Positions 1 through 6,202 of a stretch of 6,708 nucleotides of DNA are shown one piece after another (the stretch's first letter is position 1; every line of letters begins with the position of its first letter). Both the position numbers and the translations under genes were made by a program. This stretch comes from an uncultured Erysipelotrichaceae bacterium (GTDB lineage Bacteria; Bacillota_I; Bacilli_A; RF39; UBA660). The notes under the pieces are model-generated. The model was given only the letters and a program-made list of their open reading frames with translations. It did no database searches and was not told the DNA's origin. Where the stretch lies: NCBI GenBank assembly GCA_902783215.1, contig CACZQD010000061.1, positions 1 to 6,708 of the forward strand, in the 5' to 3' direction.

Positions 1-19
1 CTTAGCAGTACTTTTTGAT

Positions 20-91
20 ATAGTAATATGGAAATGGGCTGAGCGTATGCGCCTACACAACGTGTAGTTAAGCCCTTTGAAATATTACTAT
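20..91. ncRNA. Candidate structured RNA or mobile-element end: three-way junction
   Basis: The outer stem is a perfect 10-bp helix (20-29 with 82-91). After a small internal loop, GGGCT (36-40) pairs with AGCCC (71-75); AAA 32-34 can extend this with TTT 76-78 if T35 bulges. This inner helix encloses two adjacent hairpins: GCG-TATG-CGC (43-52) and CTACAC-AAC-GTGTAG (53-67). The junction linkers are GA on one side and TTA on the other. GC content over 31-80 is about 50%, against about 11% in 161-240. I do not recognise a riboswitch class: the CTGAG and CCCTTTGAA strings recall TPP aptamers, but the pyrophosphate-binding arm is absent. It could be a small RNA, a leader, or the 3' RNA/right end of an IS200/IS605-type element whose body lies left of the window. 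The transcribed strand is unknown because the helices form on either strand. Confidence 0.4.
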
Positions 92-114
92 TAATATTCA
101 TAATTCAATTCGTC

Positions 115-159
115 CTTTAACGACTCGTTAAAGTAGTTATAAAACATTCGCTACTGCGA
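115..159. other. Two hairpins with a competing pairing
   Basis: CTTTAACG (115-122) pairs with CGTTAAAG (126-133) across a 3-nt ACT loop, giving a perfect 8-bp stem. A second short hairpin is TCGC-TACT-GCGA (148-159). AGTAG (132-136) can instead pair with CTACT (151-155), which would disturb both. Neither hairpin is directly followed by a clean U tract on the plus strand, so a normal intrinsic terminator is not convincing. Together with the three-way junction upstream they make a structured block of about 140 bp. The rest of the interval up to the LRR gene (160-201) is almost pure A/T with short palindromes. Confidence 0.35.
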
Positions 160-201
160 CTTTATTATATAATATAATATTTTAAAATACAATACAAAAA
201 C

Positions 202-230
202 TTGTAAAAAACAAATAAAAGTATTATAAT
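202..230 (+). promoter_or_regulatory. Sigma-A-type promoter of the LRR gene
   Basis: TTGTAA (202-207) as -35, a 17-nt spacer, and a perfect TATAAT (225-230) as -10. Transcription would start near 237, giving a leader of about 18 nt that holds just the AGGTGA ribosome binding site (245-250) before the ATG at 255. If this promoter is the main one, the structured elements at 20-159 lie outside the LRR transcript, which argues against their being its riboswitch. Confidence 0.7.
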
Positions 231-254
231 ATGCAACATTAAACAGGTGAGACT

Positions 255-2429
255 ATGAATCAGGAATTAAAAACTATTAAGAAAAAATATGGTGAACGAT
301 TCATGCATTTATGTAGAGAGTTATTTCCAACTATCTTAGAGAAAGAAGGAAAATTACTTGAAATATTAGATGCTAATTTTGCTATGCCTAAATATTTGTA
401 TGAAGATATTATGGAAAAGAGTGCAGTAAGTTCATTTAAAAACTTTATTTATTTTCAATATGATAATAAGTATAAATTAACAAAAACTACTAAATCACCA
501 TTTGAATTAATGGATGAAGCCGGATACATATTATATGAATGTCATAATAACGATGAAATTATGCAATTTAAAAAGTATTATGCTGAAAATGAGAAGTTAT
601 GTACTTTTAGAGGGAATCGTCTAGATCGTTGCCATGTTTTCTTTGCAGTCAAGAAAAATGTTGATGAAATAAAAAGAGAGAACTTTGCTCATCCAAAAAG
701 GGAAGATAAATATGGAACAAGTGTGATAAGTATTCAATTTTCTAGAGGGAATGTGAATACTCTTTCTATTAAGAATAGATATAATCATACTATACATAAC
801 CCAGATGCAACATTCTCTAATAACTTGGAAAATATTATTCCTGGCTTAACTGAAAGTTTTACTAATATGTATCATTTGAATATAAACCAAGAAGAAATAG
901 TTAATTTAGGTTTAGGTTATGTAAAAGCAGATGATGGAAAATATTATAAATATAATTTAGAAATTAATGGAGTACATTATTGTCCAGATAACATTATAAT
1001 TGATCATAGAAAAGTTATTAAAGATTATATCGATAAAGAAAAATATATTTTAATGGATTATTTTATTTTAAATTTACAGAATGATGATTCTACTAAAGGG
1101 TTAATAAGTAAGAGTATGAATTCATATACAATCGCTGATAGTTTTATTGGTGGTTTATTATTTTTAAATAAAATAAATGTGATTAAAAATAAAGATCATA
1201 CCAAAACAATAGAGCTAATTAGAGATGATAGAGAACCTGTTTATATCAAGATAGATAAGTATAATAATATAGTTGGTTATGTGAATAATAATTTAAAAAA
1301 GATAGATTCTGATTTTATGTATTATAATGAAACATTATCTACTATTAGGATTGATAATGTTTTGGAGATTGATGATGATTTTTTAAGAAATAATAATAGA
1401 TTAAAAAGTATTTGTATTCCTAATGTAAAAAGAATTGGAGACGATTTTTTGCGGACTAATCATTTTATTAAATCAGTTAAATTAGATTCAGTTGAAAAGA
1501 TAAAAAATCGTTTTATATCAAGCGGTAATTGTTTAGAATATGTTTATATGCCAAAGTTAGAAGAAGTAGGCCTTTCATTTTTAGGTGATGCTAGAAAAAT
1601 AAAAAGAATATCATTACCTTCATTAAAGAAAACCGGTACATCTTTTATGGAATATGCTACTAAACTATCATATTTGTATGCTCCAAATTTAAGGAGCGCT
1701 GAAGATTGCTTTTTGAGCCAAAACATTTGTCTGAAAAAGATAGATTTACCTAAAGTAGAACGTACTGGACATCGTGTTTTAAAAAATAATAAGTGTTTAA
1801 GTGAGATTAATTTACCGATTGTAAAAGAGATTGGCAATTATTTTCTTATGGAATCTCAAATTAGATCTATTGTTTTACCTCAGGTAAAGAAAATTGGTGC
1901 TGATTTTATGTTGAATAATATTGAATTATCTGAAATTGATATGCCATTATTAGAACGTATCGGGCCTGGTTTTTTATATTTTAATGATAAATTGATTAGT
2001 ATCTCTTTTCCAAATTTAAGAGTAATTGGGGCTGACTTTTTATGTAAAAATACCAGTATTGATTCTGTTAATCTTCCTTCTTGCATTAATATTCGTAGTG
2101 GATTTATGGAAGATAATCAATGTTTAAAATATTTATCATTACCAAAAGTTAGAGAAGTAGAAGATTCTTTTTTAAAAAGTAATAAATCTTTGGAGTATTT
2201 ATATGCTCCAAATTTAAAGGTTATAGGTGGTTGTTTTTTATATAATAATAAATCATTAAAAAATTTATCGTTACCTTCTCTTAAATCTTTTGATGCATAT
2301 ATTTTAGAAGAAAATGACGTATTACAAAGAATTTATGCCCCAAATCTTTCATATTATTTGAAAGATAAAATTAAATTAGATCGAAAACAAAGAACATTGA
2401 AATATCATAATAAAAACTGTAATGATTAA
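255..2429 (+). CDS. Cytosolic leucine-rich-repeat (BspA-like) protein with unrecognised N-terminal region
   Basis: This 724-residue protein has two parts. Residues 1-347 form a region I cannot assign to a family; it has a dense polar stretch at about 111-190, including NRLDRCHVFFAVKK (111-124), GTSVISIQFSRG (134-145), NRYNHT (164-169) and NPDATFSNNLENI (172-184), which look like a conserved core. Residues 348-698 are 16 tandem 22-residue leucine-rich repeats of BspA/LRR_5 type, and a basic 26-residue tail follows. There is no signal peptide, membrane segment or cell-wall anchor, so the protein is probably cytosolic, unlike typical surface-exposed BspA-like proteins. LRR arrays generally bind proteins; the ligand is unknown. 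The start is supported by AGGTGA four nt upstream and by the promoter at 202-230. The gene is monocistronic and ends in a terminator shared with the convergent GGDEF gene. Coding call is certain; function is not known. Confidence 0.93.
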   Translation: MNQELKTIKKKYGERFMHLCRELFPTILEKEGKLLEILDANFAMPKYLYEDIMEKSAVSSFKNFIYFQYDNKYKLTKTTKSPFELMDEAGYILYECHNNDEIMQFKKYYAENEKLCTFRGNRLDRCHVFFAVKKNVDEIKRENFAHPKREDKYGTSVISIQFSRGNVNTLSIKNRYNHTIHNPDATFSNNLENIIPGLTESFTNMYHLNINQEEIVNLGLGYVKADDGKYYKYNLEINGVHYCPDNIIIDHRKVIKDYIDKEKYILMDYFILNLQNDDSTKGLISKSMNSYTIADSFIGGLLFLNKINVIKNKDHTKTIELIRDDREPVYIKIDKYNNIVGYVNNNLKKIDSDFMYYNETLSTIRIDNVLEIDDDFLRNNNRLKSICIPNVKRIGDDFLRTNHFIKSVKLDSVEKIKNRFISSGNCLEYVYMPKLEEVGLSFLGDARKIKRISLPSLKKTGTSFMEYATKLSYLYAPNLRSAEDCFLSQNICLKKIDLPKVERTGHRVLKNNKCLSEINLPIVKEIGNYFLMESQIRSIVLPQVKKIGADFMLNNIELSEIDMPLLERIGPGFLYFNDKLISISFPNLRVIGADFLCKNTSIDSVNLPSCINIRSGFMEDNQCLKYLSLPKVREVEDSFLKSNKSLEYLYAPNLKVIGGCFLYNNKSLKNLSLPSLKSFDAYILEENDVLQRIYAPNLSYYLKDKIKLDRKQRTLKYHNKNCND
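1296..2348 (+). repeat. Sixteen tandem 66-nt units coding for leucine-rich repeats
   Basis: The reading frame contains 16 consecutive units of 22 codons (residues 348-698); the ninth has 21 residues. The approximate consensus is xxIGxxFLxxNxxLxxIxLPxL. Representative units are KKIGADFMLNNIELSEID (start of unit 10) and ERIGPGFLYFNDKLISIS (start of unit 11). The variant YAPNL replaces LPxL at the end of three units (6, 14 and 16). The DNA copies have diverged considerably, so this is an old protein-level repeat array rather than a recent tandem duplication. Confidence 0.9.
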
Positions 2430-2448
2430 ATATTACAGTTTTTATTAT
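2407..2448. terminator. Shared bidirectional intrinsic terminator
   Basis: A perfect 17-bp inverted repeat (2407-2423 with 2432-2448) surrounds an 8-nt loop (GATTAAAT). The core AAAAACTGTAAT / ATTACAGTTTTT supplies a U tract for transcripts from either direction. It separates the convergent LRR and GGDEF genes and includes both stop codons: the LRR TAA (2427-2429) is in the loop and the GGDEF TAA (complement of 2445-2447) is in the right arm. The last codons of the LRR gene form the left arm. Confidence 0.88.
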
Positions 2449-3404
2449 CTTCTTCGATCAATTTTTAATTTTTTATACATTTTACTTTTATCTTTATATA
2501 AATGAATATCTGATTCGCGGTATAAATCTTCAATGGTTTCTTGGTTTGTTTTTTCGACGATTCCGTAGTTAACACCTAATGTTGCTTCTTTATTTCCAAT
2601 ATTAAGTTCTTTTAATTCCTTTTTTAATGATTCTAATTTTCTTTCAACTTCTTCTTTAGTTTCACGTTTAGAGATTAATACAAATTCATCCCCACCAATA
2701 CGATATACTTGATTTTCAATATTATTATCTTGCTTTTCTGGAAAATACTTTTGTAGTAATTGAGCTACTTGTTTGATATATTCATCTCCAGCTGCATGAT
2801 TAATATTATCATTAACATATTTTAATCTAAATAAATCAATTAAAGTATAGATAAATGGAGTATTTGTTGAGTTCATTATCTCATTTACTTCTTTTTCATA
2901 TGATGTTCTATTTCCAGATTGTGTTAAATAATCCATTTCACTTTGCAATTTTAATTCATATATTGATTCCATTTTATCAAGGATTGTTTGAAAGGTGGTA
3001 CTATAAATTTTTAAAGTTTGTTTTTTCAATAATTTGTTGTTTTCTTGATGATTTACAATACATAATATGTATTTGTTTTTATTGTGTAGATGAATTGGTA
3101 AAATACTTAAATCGTCATTTAAACATATATAATCTTTACTATCAATTATTTCTTTTTCATATTTGGTTATAGCTTTAGTAATGTTTAATAAATCGTAATC
3201 ATTGCTAATGAAATATTTCATTTCATTTTTTTCATTTATTCTATATAGTATAATAGCATCACATTTAATGTGTGTTTGGACTTCTTTAATTGTACAGTTT
3301 ATTGCATCATATATATTATCTGTTTCAAAAGCATTAATCATTATTTTAAAGGCATTACGATATAATTTAGCCAATTCTAATTCTTTTTTTCTTCTGTTAT
3401 TCAT
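2445..3404 (-). CDS. GAF-GGDEF protein, probable diguanylate cyclase
   Basis: This 319-residue soluble protein is predicted to condense two GTP into cyclic di-GMP. Residues about 15-145 have the pattern of a GAF-type sensory domain (CDAIILYRI at 48-56, LPIHLHNKNKYILCIV at 102-117), followed by a helix into the catalytic domain. The GGDEF domain runs from about 156 to 315: MDYLTQSGNR (157-166), LIDLFRLKYVND (188-199), H203, GD (206-207), RIGGDEF (235-241), and a C-terminal SDIHLYKDK stretch (298-306). The first metal-binding Asp (D190), substrate-binding N198 and D207, and an intact GGDEF loop suggest activity. The usual second Asp of the DxD string is Phe (F192), and no RxxD inhibitory site lies before GGDEF (the equivalent residues are N228 and N231). 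There is no EAL domain, signal peptide or membrane segment. The start is fixed by AGGAGG (complement of 3411-3416) six nt upstream and by a consensus promoter. Cyclase activity and GAF ligand are inference. Confidence 0.92.
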   Translation of the reverse strand: MNNRRKKELELAKLYRNAFKIMINAFETDNIYDAINCTIKEVQTHIKCDAIILYRINEKNEMKYFISNDYDLLNITKAITKYEKEIIDSKDYICLNDDLSILPIHLHNKNKYILCIVNHQENNKLLKKQTLKIYSTTFQTILDKMESIYELKLQSEMDYLTQSGNRTSYEKEVNEIMNSTNTPFIYTLIDLFRLKYVNDNINHAAGDEYIKQVAQLLQKYFPEKQDNNIENQVYRIGGDEFVLISKRETKEEVERKLESLKKELKELNIGNKEATLGVNYGIVEKTNQETIEDLYRESDIHLYKDKSKMYKKLKIDRRR

Positions 3405-3430
3405 AGCACACCTCCTTTGCCGACCAAATA

Positions 3431-3459
3431 ATTATATATCGAAATTTAAAAAATGTCAA
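3431..3459 (-). promoter_or_regulatory. Consensus promoter of the GGDEF gene
   Basis: On the minus strand, TTGACA (complement of 3454-3459) and TATAAT (complement of 3431-3436) are separated by exactly 17 nt, so both hexamers and spacing match the housekeeping sigma-factor consensus. Transcription would start near 3424, leaving about 20 nt of leader with the ribosome binding site. No operator-like inverted repeat is evident around it. Confidence 0.85.
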
Positions 3460-3474
3460 AACAAAATTATTAAC

Positions 3475-3504
3475 TTATCATTTTATAAAATATTGTGGTA
3501 TACT
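3475..3504 (+). promoter_or_regulatory. Probable extended -10 promoter of the CapA-like gene
   Basis: TATACT (3499-3504) is preceded by TGG (3496-3498), an extended -10 arrangement, with a weak -35 match TTATCA (3475-3480) 18 nt upstream. The start would be about 3510-3511, giving a leader of about 12 nt that begins at the GAGGT ribosome binding site. An overlapping TATAAT (3504-3509) would start transcription inside or beyond that site and is the less likely choice. Its -35 lies 15 bp from the -35 of the divergent GGDEF promoter. Confidence 0.5.
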
Positions 3505-3510
3505 ATAATT

Positions 3511-3515
3511 GAGGT
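3511..3515 (+). promoter_or_regulatory. Ribosome binding site that fixes the CapA-like start
   Basis: GAGGT lies seven nt before the ATG at 3523. It decides between this start and an in-frame ATG 321 bases upstream (3202), which would read through the divergent promoters and antisense to the GGDEF gene. Confidence 0.75.
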
Positions 3516-3522
3516 AAATGAT

Positions 3523-4638
3523 ATGAGAAAAATTATTAAAGTACTTTTATTTGTGATGATAGTAGGGGTGTTATATTTTGCACTTAATATCAAACTAGAT
3601 GATCATTTAATTGATAAAAAAACAAATAAAAATATACATCCTAAAAAGGTAGTAAAAAAAGAGAAAATTAAAAAAATGTCATTAGTAGCAGTTGGTGATT
3701 GTTTAATTCATGATTCCATTTATATGGATGCTAAAACAGGTGATAATACATATGATTTTAGTAAAATATTAGAAAATGTTGAACCTTTAATTCAAGATTA
3801 TGATTTAAAGTATTATAATCAAGAAAGTATTATTGGTGGTAAAGATTTAGGATTATCTAATTATCCAATGTTTAATTCGCCTGATGAAATAGGTGATGGA
3901 ATGGTTGATATTGGGTTTAATATGGTTAGTCTGGCAAATAATCATTCACTTGATAAAGGAGAAAAAGGAATATTGTATTCTAATAATTATTGGAATAAGA
4001 AGAATATTATTCATGAAGGAACTTATTCTAGTTTTGATGAACAAAAGGACATTAAAGTATATGAACAAAATGGTATAAAATATTCCTTTCTTTCATATAC
4101 AACTGTTACTAATGGACTTAAAGCTCCAAATGGTAAAGAATACTTATTAAATGTTTATTCAGATGAACAAGCTAAAAAAGATATTGAAAAGGTAAAAGAT
4201 AAAGTAGATGTTATTATAGTTTCTATGCACTGGGGAGTTGAATATACTCAAACTCCAAATGACGAGCAGAAAAAAATTGCAAAATATTTATCTAGTTTGG
4301 GAGTTAATTTAATAATTGGAACACATCCACATGTAATACAACCGGTTGATTATGTTAATGATACTTTAGTTATTTATTCATTAGGTAATTTTTTAGCATC
4401 ACAAAGAGTTATTGGCGTGAATATGGTAACTGGTTTAATGGCTGGTTTAGATATTGTTGTTGAAGATAAAAAAGTATCTTTTGAAAATATAGATTATCAA
4501 CTTTTATATACTAATTATAATCCAAGAGGATATAATTATAAAATTATCCCATTCAAAGATTTAGATGATTCAATATTATCAAATTATAAAGAAGTGGAAA
4601 AAAGCAATTTAAGTGTTGTGAATACAAAAGTTGATTAA
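3523..4638 (+). CDS. Membrane-anchored CapA-family (PGA_cap) protein
   Basis: This 371-residue protein belongs to the CapA/PGA_cap family, a metallophosphatase-like fold linked in bacilli to poly-gamma-glutamate capsule synthesis or export and found widely as lone genes of unknown role. Residues about 4-22 form an N-terminal hydrophobic anchor after MRK, followed by a lysine-rich linker (to about 51), so the catalytic domain should be outside the membrane. Family motifs appear in order: VAVGDCLIHD (55-64, D59 and H63), NQE (99-101), SLANNHSLDKG (136-146), SMHWGVEY (234-241), GTHPHVIQP (266-274) and YSLGNF (285-290). The candidate metal-binding Asp, Asn and His residues are all present, so an active enzyme is plausible. 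No pgsB/pgsC-type partners are visible beside it, so a capsule role is not supported by context. The start is set by GAGGT and by the hydrophobic segment immediately after it. Confidence 0.9.
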   Translation: MRKIIKVLLFVMIVGVLYFALNIKLDDHLIDKKTNKNIHPKKVVKKEKIKKMSLVAVGDCLIHDSIYMDAKTGDNTYDFSKILENVEPLIQDYDLKYYNQESIIGGKDLGLSNYPMFNSPDEIGDGMVDIGFNMVSLANNHSLDKGEKGILYSNNYWNKKNIIHEGTYSSFDEQKDIKVYEQNGIKYSFLSYTTVTNGLKAPNGKEYLLNVYSDEQAKKDIEKVKDKVDVIIVSMHWGVEYTQTPNDEQKKIAKYLSSLGVNLIIGTHPHVIQPVDYVNDTLVIYSLGNFLASQRVIGVNMVTGLMAGLDIVVEDKKVSFENIDYQLLYTNYNPRGYNYKIIPFKDLDDSILSNYKEVEKSNLSVVNTKVD

Positions 4639-4664
4639 TTAATAAATTATTATTTATTTTATTA

Positions 4665-4670
4665 TATAAT
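4665..4670 (+). promoter_or_regulatory. Possible -10 element of the yqeGH operon
   Basis: The 69-bp gap between the CapA-like gene and yqeG is nearly pure A/T. It contains a perfect TATAAT (4665-4670), 37 bases before the yqeG ATG, but no good -35 at 16-18 nt. In such AT-rich DNA the hexamer may be chance. Only a weak AT-only hairpin (4641-4647 with 4652-4658) lies after the CapA-like gene, so partial read-through into yqeG is possible. Confidence 0.35.
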
Positions 4671-4707
4671 TATGATAAAATTATATATAAGGAAGGTTTG
4701 ATGTTTT

Positions 4708-5229
4708 ATGGAAAAATATGTACCAGATATTTATCAAAAAGATATATATTCAATTAATTATAAAACATTATCTTCAAGAGGTATAAAATTATTAATATTT
4801 GATTTGGATAATACTATTGCTTTAATTACTGAATGGAATCCATCAGAAAAAGCCATAGAATTATTTAAAGATATAAAGAAAAATAAGTTTAAAGTTATTA
4901 TTGCTAGTAATAGTGTGAAACAAAGAGTTAAATTATTTGCTGATACATTGGGTGTGGATTATGTATCACATGTTAAAAAGCCTAAGGGATTGCCTATAGA
5001 AGAATATATAAAAAAATCTAAATACAATCAATCAGAAATTGCTATGATAGGGGATTCAATGATGGATGATGTAGTATGTGGTAATAGATTAGGAATTACA
5101 ACAATTTTAACTGATCAATTAGGAAAAAGAGAATTTCCTGTTGCTAAAATAAAAAGGTTTAAAGAGAAAAAAATTCAAAAGAAGTTAAGAGATAATAATT
5201 TATTTACCAAAGGAAGATATTATGTCTAA
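4708..5229 (+). CDS. yqeG: YqeG-family HAD-IIIA phosphatase
   Basis: This 173-residue soluble protein matches the YqeG family of haloacid dehalogenase-type phosphatases in length and motifs. Motif I is IFDLDNT (30-36), where D32 is the nucleophile and D34 the general acid/base. Motif II is ASNS (66-69), the conserved lysine lies in HVKKPKG (88-94), and motif III is MIGDSMMDD (113-121) with metal-binding D116 and D120/D121. The family is related to eukaryotic and plant phosphatidylglycerophosphate phosphatases (Gep4/PGPP1 type), so a role in phospholipid synthesis is possible, but the substrate is not shown by sequence. An in-frame TGA at 4699-4701 excludes a longer start; AAGGAAGG lies about 11 nt upstream, a slightly long spacing. 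It overlaps yqeH by 8 bp, the gene order seen in Bacillus subtilis. Confidence 0.93.
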   Translation: MEKYVPDIYQKDIYSINYKTLSSRGIKLLIFDLDNTIALITEWNPSEKAIELFKDIKKNKFKVIIASNSVKQRVKLFADTLGVDYVSHVKKPKGLPIEEYIKKSKYNQSEIAMIGDSMMDDVVCGNRLGITTILTDQLGKREFPVAKIKRFKEKKIQKKLRDNNLFTKGRYYV

Positions 5230-6193
5230 ATGTACAGGTTGTGGAAGTATCTTAACTACTGATATAACTAAGGAAGGATACACCAAAAATTTAGATAATA
5301 AATTATGTGAGAGATGTTTTCGTATTCAAAATTATAATGAATATAAAACAGTTACTAAAAGTAATGAAGAATACTTTAAAATTATTGATAGTATTGGTAA
5401 TAATTTAGCTGTTTTGGTAGTTGATATATTTGATATTCCAAAGGATTTTAATACTTTACAAAAACATTTAAAAAATGATGTGTTACTTGTATTAACTAAA
5501 TTTGATTTGATACCATCTAATAATGAAACTAAATATATAAATTATTTTAAAAATAATTATAATTTAAATATATTAGATACTGTCGTTGTAAGTTCAAAAA
5601 CTAATTATAATTTAGATGAATTATTAAATAAAATAAAAAAATATACTAAAGATAATAAAGCTTATTTTATTGGTTATACTAATGCTGGAAAATCAAGTAT
5701 TATAAATAAATTAATATATAATTATTCAGATAATACTACCGTTATTACAACTAGTAATTTGCCTTCAACTACTCTTAATACGATAGAAATTAATCTTGAT
5801 GATTTGAAATTAATTGATACTCCAGGAATAGTAAGTGCTAATTCTATAACTAATTTATATGATGGTAAATATTTAAAAAGTTTAATACCGAATAAAAAAA
5901 TTAAACCAATTGTATATCAAATAAAAACAAGACAAACAATAATAATTGAAGACTGGTTTCAAATAAATTGTCAAAATGATAATAGTTTAATATTTAATTT
6001 TTCGAACAATTTAGATATTAAAAGATATTTTAAAGAAATCAATATAGATGGTAAAAAGAAACATATATCAGTTGATAAAGATAATGATATTGTTATACCA
6101 GGGGCAGGTTTTATAACTATTAAACAAGCTGATAAATTTGATATTATAGTTAAAGATGGAGTTACATGTTATATAAGAAAGTCAATTATGTAG
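5222..6193 (+). CDS. yqeH: YqeH, circularly permuted ribosome-assembly GTPase
   Basis: This 323-residue cytoplasmic GTPase is expected to act in 30S subunit assembly, as YqeH does in Bacillus subtilis. An N-terminal zinc finger has C4, C7, C29 and C32 (CTGCG and CERC). The GTPase motifs are in the permuted order typical of the family: G4 TKFD (92-95), G5 SSK (124-126), then the P-loop GYTNAGKSS (151-159), G2 region LPSTTL (180-185), and G3 DTPG (199-202). The C-terminal region includes KTRQTIIIEDWFQI (235-248) and VIPGAGFITI (281-290), similar in layout to YqeH. It is about 40 residues shorter than the roughly 366-residue B. subtilis protein. The usual PGTT of the switch region reads PSTT here. 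The start overlaps the yqeG end by 8 bp and is served by AAAGGA (5209-5214), indicating translational coupling. Confidence 0.95.
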   Translation: MSKCTGCGSILTTDITKEGYTKNLDNKLCERCFRIQNYNEYKTVTKSNEEYFKIIDSIGNNLAVLVVDIFDIPKDFNTLQKHLKNDVLLVLTKFDLIPSNNETKYINYFKNNYNLNILDTVVVSSKTNYNLDELLNKIKKYTKDNKAYFIGYTNAGKSSIINKLIYNYSDNTTVITTSNLPSTTLNTIEINLDDLKLIDTPGIVSANSITNLYDGKYLKSLIPNKKIKPIVYQIKTRQTIIIEDWFQINCQNDNSLIFNFSNNLDIKRYFKEINIDGKKKHISVDKDNDIVIPGAGFITIKQADKFDIIVKDGVTCYIRKSIM

Positions 6194-6202
6194 AGGTGGA
6201 AT

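Noticed and set aside
36..80. TPP riboswitch
   Set aside because: CTGAG and CCCTTTGAA resemble parts of the aptamer, but the second arm with its GCGTAGGGA-like string is missing and the LRR gene is not a thiamine gene.
53..80. 5S rRNA fragment (GTTAAGC string)
   Set aside because: Only a few bases match; the surrounding helices do not follow 5S rRNA architecture.
1544..2086. Minus-strand open frames opposite the LRR repeats
   Set aside because: They lie antisense to a strongly supported gene, have no ribosome binding site or recognisable motifs, and their periodic sequence reflects the repeats on the other strand.
1296..2348. CRISPR-like or tandem DNA repeat with 66-nt period
   Set aside because: The periodicity is kept at the protein level; the DNA units are diverged and in frame throughout, with no spacer/repeat pattern.
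2855..3172. Plus-strand open frame opposite the GGDEF gene
   Set aside because: Its hydrophobic, Phe/Leu/Tyr-rich translation is the expected antisense of an AT-rich gene, and no start signals precede it.
3202..3522. 107-residue N-terminal extension of the CapA-like frame
   Set aside because: It would run antisense through the GGDEF start and across both promoters; the internal ATG at 3523 has GAGGT at the right distance and begins a normal hydrophobic anchor.
3893..4078. Short second plus-strand frame within the CapA-like gene
   Set aside because: It is an out-of-frame shadow of a gene with well-placed family motifs and shows no domain of its own.
4641..4658. Intrinsic terminator after the CapA-like gene
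   Set aside because: The 7-bp hairpin is made only of A-T pairs and is what random AT-rich sequence readily gives; too weak to call.
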